Source of the DNA: Fomes fomentarius
Lineage: Eukaryota > Basidiomycota > Agaricomycetes > Polyporales > Polyporaceae
Length of the DNA stretch: 64,000 nt
Assembly: GCA_022606135.1 (NCBI GenBank)
Contig: JABYQN010000004.1
Coordinates: forward strand, 434,001 to 498,000
Direction: 5' to 3'
The notes below the pieces were generated by a model. It worked only from the letters and a program-made list of their open reading frames with translations, was not told the origin of the DNA and ran no database searches. The translations under genes and the position numbers were made by a program. Position 1 is the stretch's first letter. Every line of letters starts with the position of its first letter. This document shows, one piece after another, positions 47,405 to 59,395 of the stretch.

Positions 47405-49635
47405 TGATGTTGCCAAACCATCTCGTGATTGACTGACTGCTCATTGCATTCGTTCGTTCGTATGGACGCTGCTGGATCCGGATCTGTCCCTCCCACCCTT
47501 TCGCTTGTTCGTTCATCGTGATTCCATCGTGGACTGCGCATACAATCCATCACCTCACTGGCATAACTTCTCATTCGTCCTCAGTCACTATCCCCATTCT
47601 CATCGTCCATCGTCATATCGCATGCATCTACTTATCACTAACGCTTAATGTCTTGTACTATGTCGCCCCCCTCTTCCCCACGCCTACTCCCAGTCCACCC
47701 TCTCTCCGTCTCTCCGCGTCACACCGCTTCTTCTCCTCATTCTCGTGCTGGCATCGTCATTGGGTAGGCTCTACTGCTCCTGGTTCACCTACATCTTACT
47801 CACTCGCAATGTTGTCCTCGACTCCTCGTTGGCTCGTTGCGTTTTACTTATTCCTTTGTTCTCCCGCGAGTCGTATGCATCGGCCACACAGCATGGTCCT
47901 GGTTTTTCTTACCGTACATCTTACGCCTATTTCTGTTGTATCACATATGCATACCACTGTCTGCATGTCGCGCATCCGTGCATCCCATATTCCCATATAC
48001 GTCGTGCATTGCATACTTCCCGTACATATCCCCGGTGCTTCCGTTCCTCCGGCATGTCACGGTGGCTGAGCTTATGCTCTTCTATCAGGCAGGTAGCTCG
48101 TTTTTCCTTAAGCTACACTTCTCGTTCGCACCGAGCCCCACTAGGCGCGCTCTTACTCCGATGTTACAGGACCGCCACACATGTTGCAGGTTTGCGGACC
48201 ATCGGCGGAAACACGGCCTCTCCCGCTCTGTCTGGATGTCCCGTCGCCTCTTTCACCGCCGGGCGTGCCTGCTGGCATCGAGACGTCTAGCGGGGGCTAG
48301 GATGAGAAGTTCCCAGCGAGCGAGTCAAAGGGTGGGGAGAATATAGGGAGAATACAACACATACCAAACGGAGGCAAGTGCGCGTGGCGGACATACTGCT
48401 TGCCGTGCGACTCCGGTTTCGAATTCTAGAGGGTTAGTGACCAGCATTGCCTGCCGCACGGGTCCGAGGGAGTTCAAGACCCTCTCTGCGCAATTAGATT
48501 AGAGTTGGAATGGAAGTAGGGTTGTCGGTGGAAGTACACGGTTGCTATGGCAGAGGAACAAGTACAAGCTTCATTACGGGGCTTATATCGCAGACGGCGT
48601 CGCCAAGATTTGACTCGAGCCGTCTTCCGATTCATCCGATCCATCCACTGCAAACTCTAATCTCTCCCCCCCCCTTTGTTCCCATCGAACACAAGCGAGC
48701 GCACGTTCCTCCCTAAGCCCTTGTTCCTGCCGGACTTCCGGGAATCCCTTCTCCCGGACCCTGGCTTTCCCTGGTTCGCGCAGTCAAAGTTCAAACTTTA
48801 ACACCTCGAGGTGGGGGTAACACTGGCCTCTTCGACGGCGTATGAAATGCGGATAGGATGATGGTTGGTTTTTTGAAGTCGCTGCACCGTGATTCGCTTT
48901 CACTAGTACACGTGGCGAGTGCAGAGGGGACTCCTAATGGACCCACTTCGTACTGTGAGTCTGTGACGGCGCCCAAGTATCGGCTTCGTAAATCATCGGA
49001 TACCAAGCGTACCTATCTTCACGTTTTCCACCCCACGTAGAGCGTTTCGAGCGAATGGAGTAAAGCACATAGTAGGTATGTCGTTATGGTTTTGTTTATG
49101 GCCAAGCGTTTGGAACGTCGTGGTCACTGAAGTTGCAACTTGCGTAATGCCAATGGGCACCGCCACCCAACCTGGCAGAACCTCGGCAGAACCTCGGACG
49201 TCGTCATCTGCTACACTCCGTGGCACCTCGAGCTCACGAAGGCTCACGCAAGTTCATCTACAACTTGATTATTTCCTAAGCTGCAGTGAGTTGAGCTCCA
49301 CAATACGGGATCGACGTACCATTCCACGAGCCTACTGTGCAGGTTCCGAGTAGTACTAACATTGTCTTCTTCTGCCCGTTGTCCTTGGAACCTCTGATAC
49401 TCATTGTGCCGTGCTCACACAGCGGCGTTCTTTCACCAAGGGAATACATACCAGAAGCGCTATCTCCTGAGTCACGTATTCTGAGCAGCTTCCACGTACT
49501 CACATCGTCACCAATTCAAATCGGATCGTCAGCTGTTCACTTTGGCCCTCTCCAGTCCTGAAGGTATAAATTGCAGAACACATACAGCGACCAGAAGCCA
49601 TCGCGTCGACCTCTCGTGTTATAAACCCTGTGACC
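47405..49635. other. 2.2-kb intergenic region with no supported gene
   Basis: Open frames between 47.5 and 48.4 kb reach 150-180 codons but overlap one another in several frames and look like low-complexity C/T-rich 3' sequence. A run of C residues is near 48667. No family motif, signal peptide with good context or consistent exon chain was found on either strand. Confidence 0.4.
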
Positions 49636-50285
49636 ATGTCGGACAAGTTTACTATCGCCGCCCCTCCGTCCACGGACATCTGGCGTAAGCCACCCAGCAC
49701 AAACAGGTTCGCTATCGACTCGCTCAATTCAATCTCCATTCGCTCTGATCAAAAACTTCTTACAGCTTCAACGCTCCGACCCACCCGCTCACTGCGGAGC
49801 CCGTCCCACTCAAGTCGTTCCAGCGCGCCCGGATCACATTCAACGGGCCCTGGACGACGCGCTACGACCAAGGCGGTCTCCTGCTGCACCTCACACACCC
49901 CGATCACCCATCCGATCGCTGGCTCAAGACCGGCGTCGAGTTCTACCTAGACCAAGTCTTCCTAAGCACCGTCGCGACGCAGACATGGTCCGACTGGAGC
50001 GTCACGTCGCCTGCGGACGCGAGTGGCGGCAAGGTGACGATCGAGCTGCGTAGGGAGGGCGACGAGCTCGGGACGAGCTTGTGGGTGTACGAGCTGGTGC
50101 TGGGGAGCGATGGGCAAGTCAATGAGAGACGTCCGCTCAGGGAGGTGACGTGGTTCTTCGCTGAGGAGGATGGGTGGCAGTTGGAAGTGAGCGCCATGGC
50201 GGCCAGGCCGGCGAGCAAGGAGACGGTGGTAGGGCCCACTGAATTGGTTGTCAGTTTTGAGGGTGCGGAGGTCGAGGTTGCATGA
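49636..50285 (+). CDS. DUF1349 (concanavalin-like) family protein
   Basis: Two exons: join(49636..49706, 49766..50285), 196 residues. The protein begins MSDKFTIAAPPSTDIWRKPP and continues SFNAPTHPL after a 59-nt intron (GTTCGC donor, phase 2). An earlier GTAAGC donor at 49685 would break frame. It carries the DUF1349 fold landmarks: RITFNGPWTTRYDQGGLLL, WLKTGVEFYL, WSDWSVTSP and REVTWFFAEEDGWQLEVSAM. DUF1349 proteins are small beta-sandwich proteins related to the concanavalin-like glucanase superfamily; yeast relatives have no clear enzymatic role. No signal peptide, so cytosolic. Confidence 0.85.
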
Positions 50286-51124
50286 GGATAGCGTAGAACG
50301 CACAAGAAGAAGCCAATGTTACTTGGATAAGGTCCTTTGTCTATCGGGTGTCAGATGTGTGACGATGGCGAGAAGCGGGAATATACCTGCGCGTCTTGGG
50401 TAGAAGCCTCGCGCCTCGTGCAGGATTGTAACGCACTGCCACAACGGAAGCAACTTGGCGAAGAGAAATAACTACATTGGAAAGCAGTTGAGGCGGTCAG
50501 CCCCTTCGTCATCTCTTTCGACAAGCTACCTGAGGGAACGCCTGAGGCAGCCCGCCAAAAGGGAAAACGAAGGGGATGGAAGAAGTGGCCAGAAGGAAAT
50601 AAGGCCGGGCGAGGGACGAAAAGGGAATGGGGTGAAGGCGAAAGAAGGCAAATAACAACGAATATCAAGAGTCGCGGAGTGTCCTAGGAGGGCGGATACG
50701 AGGTCATCAGCTTCAGTTTACTTGTAACGCGCCGCGACAACATCACAAAGAGAATGCAGGACGTACAATGAGTCGAGTTGCGAAACTCGTGTGGGGGCCG
50801 TACCGGCCGCCGTCGCGACAGCAGCCGATACATCGAAGGTGAGCACGGCCGTTCTGCCCAAAAGGCTAAACAGCATGCCCACCCCCCGCCCGGGAACGCC
50901 CAGCCGCACGCACAAGACATGCGGGAGCCGCCGATAGGCATGCAGATGCACACCCTCGTACGGCTCGTTTCTGAGTCCACCACAGACGGCCCCTCGAGGA
51001 CAGGGGTCTACCGCAAACACGGCTCCCCTGGCCACTCGAAACGAGGAGGAAAGTGGAAGAAAGGATGTTCTGTGAGGGTGTGAGCGCGGCGAGGCTTATG
51101 AACTTGAACTGGTTTCCAGGAATG
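50286..51124. other. Intergenic, one doubtful reading frame
   Basis: About 0.8 kb. A plus-strand frame from ATG 50768 (MSRVAKLVWGPYRPPS) meets a GTGAGC donor and could splice into the open frame ending at 51083, but the intron would be only about 36 nt and no family is recognised. I do not call it a gene. Confidence 0.3.
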
Positions 51125-51251
51125 GATACCTAGGCTGACATGCAAGCCTCTCAGGCGTCGTCAGCCGCAGATACCTAGGCTGACACGCAAGCCTCTCGCT
51201 GGCAGCCGTAGTCAGCCACAGATACCTAGCAAAGCTCTCAGGCGTGGTGGC
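51125..51251. repeat. Three degenerate tandem copies of a 45-51 bp unit
   Basis: Units start GATACCTAGGCTGACATGCA (51125), GATACCTAGGCTGACACGCA (51170) and GATACCTAGCAAAGCTCTCA (51221); the third is shorter. The GCAAGCCTCTC and GTCAGCC segments recur in units 1 and 2. Confidence 0.7.
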
Positions 51252-51404
51252 CGTCCCTGTTCGATGAATTCTGACGAAATACTACATGTTGTTTATCTTG
51301 GCACAGTGGACAAGCCAGCATCAGGGAGCCACAGGGTCCGCTTTAGATGGCTCACTAACGTGATTGAGAGAGAAGTGGTCTATACATAAGGATCACTGGT
51401 AGTT

Positions 51405-51465
51405 CTCAGTATAGCGGATGTATCCGCGAGTTTGAAAAACGTGCGGATAGATCCGCTATACTGAG
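51405..51465. repeat. Strong hairpin: 23-bp arms with one mismatch
   Basis: CTCAGTATAGCGGATGTATCCGC (51405..51427) pairs with 51443..51465 around a 15-nt loop (GAGTTTGAAAAACGT), with a single mismatch. It may be a small foldback element. Confidence 0.75.
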
Positions 51466-51903
51466 GCTGCTCATTACTGAGGTATGTTAACCCCGGCTTT
51501 GGTGTAGAAGATCGGGGAGTCATACCACATGCGCTTTCGGAACACCAGGTATTCGACTTCCTGTCGTGCTGTGCGATCCGAAGTATGATACAGACGAATT
51601 GACCAAGAGCATAGCTCGTACTGCAGAAGCAGGAGATCGCGAGTACATCCTGAGCAGAAGCAGCGGTGACCGTACACCGCCTGTACGGAGTATGACTTGA
51701 GTGCTTTGTGCAGCATAGACCGTGGAATTCGTCAAGTTCAAATACCACTGAACCAAGTGGCTAACACCCGCCACGTGGCTAGCATGCGGGCGCTTGAATC
51801 ATCTTCTGGCTGACTCACGTGCACTGCTTACTGACCGACAGCCGCTGCGTTTGACTTTGAGATCTTGCCTCCATCCCGCACGCATACACCCACAAGGCAC
51901 AGA
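51466..51903. other. Upstream region of the ankyrin-like gene
   Basis: About 0.44 kb; minus-strand frames of 80-120 codons have no motif. It probably holds the promoter of the gene at 51904. Confidence 0.35.
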
Positions 51904-52879
51904 ATGGTTCACCACAAGCTCGCACTGGATCATCTCCCTGTCGAGGTACGTGTCGGTAGTATAAGTCATCTTGAGGTATCTGAGCTTAAATTGTTGTGCA
52001 TAGCTTCTCTACGACATCTACACATTCGCGCTCTCTCCTGCGCTTCCTTTGACCTGCAAATACCTTCATTCCGTGTTCAAGTCCGCCCCCACGACAGTGC
52101 ACGCAGATTATCTCATTGGATCTTACGAAGACGCTGCGGCACACTCTGCCAGCGTGCGCGCCTTCGGGTTCGTCTCGCGCGTCCTCCGCTTCCCTCTTTG
52201 TACCCGTGAAGTCCTGGAGACTGTCCTGCGAAGCCCAGCGTGCCCTCTGTCACAGTCGAGAGACGACTCACAACGGATCTCGACAGTCTTACCTCGACGT
52301 CTCTTCCGGAATCTTGTTCCACGCGACGAGCCCGGACAGCCGCCATGGACGGACGAGGACGGACCACTTCCCTTGCTTCGCTTCCTATCGAGTCACCCTC
52401 GTATACCGAAACTTGCCACGGACTCTTATGACGGATACGCACTAACGAGAGCTGTTTACGCGGCTTTCGTGCCCTTGATACGCTTCCTGCTTGCGAACGG
52501 AGCCTCACCCGAATGCAAGAACAGTATCGCCGTGACGGTTGCGATCAGACGGAAGAGCCTTCCGCTGGTGCGCATGCTGATCGAGCGCGATATTCCTGGA
52601 GGGTTTCCAGAAGAGGAACAGTCTACCTCCTCGTCAAAGAAGCGTAAAAGGCGCGATGACGACGACGGAGGTTCACTGACGCAGAAGCGCAGGCGGGTAG
52701 CGGAAGAAGGCCCGCCGGCGAGAGGCGCAAAGAGACGGAAGCTGGGAGACAGAGTGGCTGTTAATCAGGCGATGCTGAAGACTGCGGTCAAGTGCGACGC
52801 GCGCGATATCGTGGAATACTTTATGAAGGAGAAGGGGTGTGTTCCGGACATGCAGACGGTGCTCATGATGGGGCGATGA
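51904..52879 (+). CDS. Nuclear-localised, ankyrin-like repeat protein of unknown function
   Basis: Two exons: join(51904..51945, 52004..52879), 305 residues. The short first exon (MVHHKLALDHLPVE) joins in phase 0 to LLYDIYTFALSPALPLTCK, an F-box-like start. The centre has weak ankyrin-type helices: LLRFLSSHPRIPKLATDSYD, LTRAVYAAFVPLIRFLLANG and VTVAIRRKSLPLVRMLIERD, and near the end AMLKTAVKCDARDIVEYFMK. A basic cluster (SSKKRKRRDDDDGG, then QKRRRV and AKRRKLG) looks like a nuclear localisation signal inserted between repeats. Specific function is unknown. The C-terminus stops soon after the last helix, so further repeats could have been lost. Confidence 0.65.
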
Positions 52880-55182
52880 CAACGGACGTCGGTAGAAAGA
52901 TGGTGCGAGGTTGTGCATTTGGTCCTGACTGCGATGCTGAGAGGCATGTCTCGCAGTCCACAGATTGTGACTCTGGAGGCTCGTACTAGATGACAGGAGC
53001 CTGGAGAACATTGTGCTCTATTACATGACATGTCCAACATCGCCTTCGCTTGGGGTCATATCGTACAAGGTCGAGTCTCATCGTCGATGCTATGATTACG
53101 ATCTCATCTCAGGTGTACGTGTATCCGTGGAAAGAAGGTGCGTTGTGGGAAGGGGTTTACATCTACGGCTGGCGGTCCGACGCAACCATGCTGTGGATAT
53201 CAACCCCCGCCTCAGTATTTGGCCTATCTTTGGTGCCTAGGCGTCTCATTACTTCCGAAAACGCCGACCAGAACATGCGGGATGACCACAGGAAGAGAAT
53301 TGTGTTGACGCCCGACGTCGAAGTCATTGTCATGACATTTCTGTGACAGTGCCACCACCACCATACTGTCCGCAGTGGCTCAGTGTCGAACAGTTGTCGA
53401 TGACAACATGGCACGCCGATAGTATTTCGCGCTTGCGCAATGATAACAACCCACAGAGCTAGTAGGTGATCGCAGAATACCCAGGAGAACCCGTCGTACG
53501 GATCGTATCTGACAGTCAGCCTGGCTGAGATGCCGTAAAGTGAGCAATCGGACACGCCATTCTGGGCGGACATACAGAGCACTCTCGGCGGTTCGAACCC
53601 CCGAAAGGAGGTTCTGTGCGCAGTCAGAGATGCGTATTTCCAAGTGGATAGCTTGCACGGTATTGAGTCAACTCGTACTTGGAGACTGTATACTATGTGG
53701 AGTGCCTGGCGATGGTGATAGTTATAGTCAGGTTACCCACTACGCAACTCGGACTCCCTTGATCCTCGGTGAGGGCCGTGAGGGTGAAGGGGATTCGCTG
53801 GAATCTCTAGGAATCTGCAGTTTACTGCGACGAACATCCCTCAACCATGCTTTTTCAAGCTGCAAGAGTCCAAACACGACCTTACGTCCGAAATTTACTC
53901 TTCCGTGGGGCTGAGGGCATCAGACTGCAAAACCACCAGTGGGCGTCTATCTGAGTCCTTGGATGCCTCGCGACATAGCACCACTTGTATGGATCAACCA
54001 TTTGAAGCTACGAACAGGAATTACTGTGCATCGTGGTACCTCTGATCTCTACTGCTTTTAGGTGCCAGTGTGTGTGGCTTTTCAAGGTCTCCCTATATGT
54101 TCATCGTGATCTACTCCACCTTTAACACCATTCATGCCGATACAGGATGGTTTACATAGAATTGGTGCATCAGAGTGAAAATGAAGGGTGCGTTGCCATA
54201 AGGCTCCTGTGTTTGCAGCACAGTCCTAGTAACACGATACGCCACTGCAGTGTCGTCAGGAAGGATATGCAGAGTCGGCTGTGGCTCAGGCATGATCCGG
54301 AGGGCTGTCTAGCCTACTATCTCGTACTACGTAGAGGCACTACCAAGGGCGACGGGCACATAAGGGTAGGGTGGCATGTTCATTCTAATTATATTCCTCC
54401 TCGGATCGAATGTAGTAAGCACAGCGCCCTGAGTCCGACCAAAGGCTTCCGCGGATGCCGTTTGAAGGCACTACAGGGTTCACATAGTGTGGTTCGCAGA
54501 GTTAGGAGGTGCTTTTCGCAACCGCCACACTGTCCAATGACAACCGTGCTGCGGCGCGGTTAGAATCGTTGGCAATGGCTGTATCGTGGACCACGGGCCC
54601 GACACGACAATGTCCTTAGATGACCGTACAATTCACAGGACATGCTGACAGTGACAGCTACCATCTGGTTCTTGTTCATATCACAATCATTCGGGTCTCA
54701 GGCTGTGCTCACTGCCCGACATCATGCAGATATGGGGGGAAACTCAGGATCCGATACCTTCGCAACCTTCTGTCATTCGGTTCCACCACCAAGTGCAGTT
54801 CGGAGAAAATATCACATATTCCCAACCATAGTCACAAGCATTCTACCATGACGACTTGATGCACCGATGTGACTATGTTCGTGTACGTGAAACACAAACG
54901 TTAACCCCAACTATCTGTCTTCACAATGCACCCACTGCGGAAAACATCGACCGGTCAATGCTGTTCTCTCCAGACCCTGCAAATGTCGGCGTTGTGGAAA
55001 CTTATCCGATAGACAGACATGCTGAGGTGAAGTTCAAGCACGAATCTATGAGGGGTGATTGGTCGAGGTCCAATTCTCCAGGTATAAGAGGATCCTCAAG
55101 GGGCGAAGGAATTCCAGCACTAAACAACCCACTCTCTCACTTACACATCCACTCCACCTCCTTTCATTCATCTTCACTCACC
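52880..55182. other. 2.3-kb intergenic region with no supported gene
   Basis: Several open frames of 70-140 codons exist on both strands, none with a recognisable motif or good exon chain. A TATA-like GGTATAAGAGG at about 55081 precedes the secreted-protein gene. Confidence 0.4.
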
Positions 55183-55770
55183 ATGTTCGCAGCCGGCCTG
55201 CTTGTCGCCATTCTTTGTGTCTTCGCCCCCAGGCAGGCCATGGCGAGGCCGATGCCATATGCTCATGAGATTGATAGTCGCGCTTTCTCCGGGCCACAGG
55301 GACCCCCGTGCACCGTGCGGAACTCTTTGATATCGCTGAGCTCACCCATACTCAACTATGACCTATTGTCCTACAGAACCCTACTCAGTGCTACAAATAC
55401 ACAGTTATACACTCGGTGCTTCGGGGAAGGGTGCGGGCCCCGCCGCTGGCGGCGCGCCCTCAACAACACGAGCGACACGATCCCGTCCACTGTTCTGCCC
55501 GCCGTCCACGATGGTGTCTCCGTTCAAGGCGGTGATGGCGGGCTTGGTGGGAGCGGCGGGCCTGGCGGCAATGGTGGCCACGCGAATGGCGGCGATGCGA
55601 TCGGCGGAGATGGTGCGACTCTTGGTCCATCAGGCCACTGCGCCAGCGGGACAGTTTCTGTGGGCGGGCACACAGTCGTCGTCGAGAACGGACAAATCGA
55701 TTCCGTCGACGGTGCTGTGAACGACGGGGGCGCTGGACCCAGCGGCGACGGTAGTGTTACCCAAGGTTGA
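55183..55770 (+). CDS. Small secreted Gly-rich protein
   Basis: The start MFAAGLLVAILCVFAPRQAM is a clear signal peptide ending near AMA-RP. The ATG follows a TATAAG box about 100 bp upstream and a C/T-rich leader. The frame is open to TGA at 55770 (195 residues). A likely intron, 55315..55404 (GTGCGG donor, ACACAG acceptor, phase 0), would join GPPCT to LYTRCFGEGCGPRRWRR and leave 165 residues. The second half is a Gly/Asp-rich low-complexity domain (VQGGDGGLGGSGGPGGNGG, then VSVGGHTVVVENGQ), as in cell-wall or matrix proteins. Function unknown. It could be an effector-like or cell-surface protein; only secretion is supported. Confidence 0.6.
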   Translation: MFAAGLLVAILCVFAPRQAMARPMPYAHEIDSRAFSGPQGPPCTVRNSLISLSSPILNYDLLSYRTLLSATNTQLYTRCFGEGCGPRRWRRALNNTSDTIPSTVLPAVHDGVSVQGGDGGLGGSGGPGGNGGHANGGDAIGGDGATLGPSGHCASGTVSVGGHTVVVENGQIDSVDGAVNDGGAGPSGDGSVTQG

Positions 55771-57418
55771 TAGCGGTGTGCATGGGTCCGTAGTTTTCCG
55801 AAAGGTACGGTATACTTCCCGCCACCGCTCCCGATGCCTCCCCTGCGAGGGACGAACACTACTACGACGTCTTCGTTGACTGCTACTCAGCTCTACTGTG
55901 TCATACTAGCCACAAATTTCCTGCCTTCAGCTTTTAGTTATGTACAATCTCATAGATAGTTGGTCTGCCATACTCAGAGGGATGACGTCAGTATGAGGAC
56001 GCGGGGATGTTTCGCACCACGGCGCGCAGTAAGCACCAGAGTTTTTTGTAGTTATCGCCCCGGACCGTGTTTTTCTGGCATAAGGTGCATTTGGCTAGAT
56101 TGCGCAGACGCATGTGGTTCTGCCGGTTTTCAGAATGGCACGCTGAGGCTCCATCAAAGTGACACGCACCAGTGAGAGTGCTGAGGGCCTGCACCCTAAG
56201 CCATCTCCTCGGATCACATACCATTGCCTGGGCAGCTGTTGGGCTATTGCTGACGCTGTATATACAAGGGAAGGGGTCAGAACTACTTCCCGAAGTGGAC
56301 TATCAGCATATCAACAAGTCCGTTTTTTGTTCCCCTACTGCACAAGTATCAGCCATGTCGGTGTTAGCTCACTCGGGTGCGGGCGGAAATATGGCTAGCT
56401 CTGCGCAATGCCCGAGCGATGCATCTTTCGGCCACATTGTGTCGAGGGGCCGTATAGTAGGACTGGACGAAGCTGCTGGCAATTGAAAAGTTACAATAAT
56501 CAAGAAGAACGCTGGGGGTGCCTTGGAAACAACCTTCTGTATAAGTACATCCAGATGAAACGTTTTACAAGCCATATATGGTACTTTCCCACTCCGTAAG
56601 GACTGGACACCCAAGGCGTTTAAGCGGTTGCTCTCGTTTCTTCGCGCCTCCTCCTACAACCGTAGTACTTGTGTGCGCGCCGCCGCCCATGTCATGACAG
56701 TCGTCGCACGCCGCACACGGACGGCATACATGCGTAGTGTGAATGTTGATATATCAATGGTGCGTCCGGTGGCAAGTGCGATGAAAAAGTAAAGTATGCT
56801 TCCTGATCTGACGAGCAGCCTGAGATGAGAAGTCGGCTAGAGCATACTACGCGTGCTCCCACGTACCCCAACCGGGTAGGTAAGCCCCCGGGACAGTGAG
56901 TAGTGGTGGCGGAAGACAGTAGAGCAGATCATGCGAACGCATGGGACTTGAGTCTGCATGGGAAAGCGTGAGTGCTGGAGACAAAGTGAAGGGGAAGCGG
57001 GCGCGAGAACCGCACGAAGGTCCGTCACGGTCTCATTTACACCTTTGAGCCATCTGCTTGCGACGAGCTCTGTCACTCGAAGTGTCCAGTATTACTTTCG
57101 CAGAAAGAACTTGGGCCTTGATAAGCAACGTTGCTTAGTGTACTAACAATCTGACTAAGTTACCGCTGACTCAGCGCATTGTCCTCTAGTCATGACGAAC
57201 GATTGCATCTGTCGGATTAGTCGCTTCGTCGACTTGCATCGAAATGACGTCGTTGTATTCGAGTTCTCAGATTCTCAGATTACCAAGCAGCTTTTGAGAC
57301 TGAGTATATAGGTCCGACGGCAGCTCCCTATACCATCGACAACCTACTACCACCGTATCCATCTCACGGGATTAACCACTTTAAATCAGAGTTCAAAACT
57401 TCCAAGTATCTCAAAGTA
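55771..57418. other. 1.65-kb intergenic region with no supported gene
   Basis: Promoter side of SDR copy 5 at its right end. Open frames up to about 100 codons lack motifs. Confidence 0.4.
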
Positions 57419-58733
57419 ATGTCTGACGGAGGCCGCACTTCAATCTTCTTGACCGGCGCCACCGGTAAGATCTTAAGACCCGGTCTTGTCCATCTTGCCA
57501 TCAAACGTCTTTCCTCACATTCCCATCTACAGGATACATCGGAGGCGCCGTTCTCGCTCGTCTCCTCAAACATCCGAACGCGAGCAAATTCGACATCACT
57601 GCGCTTGTTCGTAACGCGGACAAGGCGAAGATCCTGCAGTCACAGTTTGGCGTGAAGGCGGTCGTAGGGACCCACCAGGAGCTCGATAAGATCCAGGCTC
57701 TTGCGGAGCAGTCTCATGTCGTATTCCATCTCGTGAGTGCTGTGCTCTGATGGCTGTAGTCGCCGATCACCGACAATACACATCGCCAGGCGGACGCAGA
57801 CGATGAGCCGTTCATCCAGTCCCTTCTTGAGGGACTGAAGAAGAGGCATGAGAAGACCGGAGACATCCCTATCCTCATCCACACAGTACGTTAATTGCTT
57901 CTCGGTCCCACATTTGACTCCTCTGAGCCTCATTCGCGCATGGCCAGTCTGGAACTGGTGTCTTGACGGACAACGCACGCGGCGAGTACGCTACCGACAC
58001 GATCTACGACGACACCAATGTCGAGCAGATCAAGTCCATCCCTGCGACCGCTTTCCACCGCAACGTCGATCTGCGCGTCGTGGATGCGGACCAGAAGGGG
58101 TACGTGCGTTCGCACATCATCGTACCTTCGACCATCTACGGCATCGCCAAGCACGAACTCGTCAACGCGGGGGTATCCAACCCGCACTCCATCCAAGTTC
58201 CCGGCGTGATTCGCGCGTCGCTCGGCCGGAAGCGCGCCGGAGTGGTCGGGAAGGGCAAAGCGTTGTGGCCTGACGTTCACATCGACGACAGTGAGTCGAG
58301 AGTCCCATCTGTCTGTGTTCGTCTAATGCAAGGCACTCGCGCTGACCGAACTACTCTGTGTGTGTGAACAGCTGCGGATCTGTACATCACGCTGTTCGAC
58401 TCGATCCTCAACAACCCCGACAAGACAGGCCACGGCTGGGAAGGCTTCTACTTTGGCGCCAACGGCGAGCACAGCTGGGGCCAGATCAGCGCGGCCATCG
58501 GCGAGGCCCTCGTCGACCTCGGTATCTCGGACAACGCCGAGCCGACGTCCTTCACCGTCGAGGAGTTGGTCAAGTACTTTGGGAGCGAGGAGGTTGGCTG
58601 GTACAACGGGACGAACTCGCGCGCGCGCGCGAACCGCGGCCGTTCGATTGGGTGGAAACCCAAGTACACGACGGAGGACTTCCTGAAGAGCATTCGTCCG
58701 GAGGTCGAAGCTCTCGTGAAAAAATCGCAGTAG
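57419..58733 (+). CDS. NAD(P)-binding Rossmann protein, atypical SDR/epimerase-like, copy 5 (dispersed)
   Basis: Five exons: join(57419..57464, 57533..57732, 57790..57885, 57948..58290, 58372..58733), 348 residues. Exons 2, 3 and 4 are 200, 96 and 343 nt, the same as copies 1, 3 and 4, and every intron has the same phase. It starts MSDGGRTSIFLTGATGYIGG and has VPSTIYGIAKHELVNAGVSN, HGWEGFYFGANGEHSWGQI, LVKYFGSEEVGW and RSIGWKPKYTTEDFLKSI. It is about 32 kb from the tandem cluster and on the same strand. The sequence is well conserved, so it is likely functional; substrate unknown. Confidence 0.87.
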
Positions 58734-59395
58734 GGAACTCCAGAGCAAAAGGTCGAGCCTGCGGTGCGGCGACTCGCAGGCCTAGCGACAACTGAAGGCA
58801 GCAAGGTGTGTAGTACTAAGTGAGCTTACGTCTGTACAGTACTATGAAGTGAAATGAAATGTCAGGCTGCACGCCCGTATCGTACCTTTCGACCCATATC
58901 GCATGCGCCTGGCCGATATGCTGCGAACAAGCTACTGTCTGATCTCCTTAAAAACACTGATGATGGATCCATTTGCGCGAAATCATTGCAGAGAGTCTCA
59001 GAACAGTGGCGACGTACATGGACAGTGAGACACTCCGCGATATACTGGTCCAGCCAGTATATCGAACTTCGAGCGGCCGTGGCGAGTCGTAGTAGAAAGT
59101 TGCAATGCCTGCGAGTCAAGCAGAACAGCGTCCATCCGCGGCGATCCATTAATAAGTATGCCGAATAGAGTAGAGCACAGACAACAACGAAGGTATACAT
59201 TCCGGTATAAGATGAAGAATAAATCCAGGGTATCGGTACCAGTGAGCGGGTGAGTAGTGTGTCGCATGTCGTAGTATCGCAAAAGAGCCAGTGTCCGTAT
59301 CCGTGTCCGTGTCCAATATCCAATGTCCATGGGGTAGTAGTCATGTGAAGTGTGTATGTGCGAGGGAGGGCGTGCGTTGACGAGCGTGGACGAAG
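58734..59395. other. 3' intergenic between convergent SDR copy 5 and WD40 genes
   Basis: About 0.66 kb; contains a short GTGTCCGTATCCGTGTCC-type repeat near 59290. No supported gene. Confidence 0.4.

Noticed and set aside
47518..48346. Overlapping 140-180 codon frames after the kinase gene
   Set aside because: Three frames of the same strand are open at once in C/T-rich sequence, typical of stop-poor 3' DNA, with no family motif.
50768..51083. Plus-strand gene starting MSRVAKLVWGPYRPPS
   Set aside because: The needed intron would be about 36 nt, and no motif or homology supports it.
53540..53620. Possible tRNA (GGCGGTTCGAACCCCC B-box-like word)
   Set aside because: No A box at the right distance and no acceptor stem on either strand.
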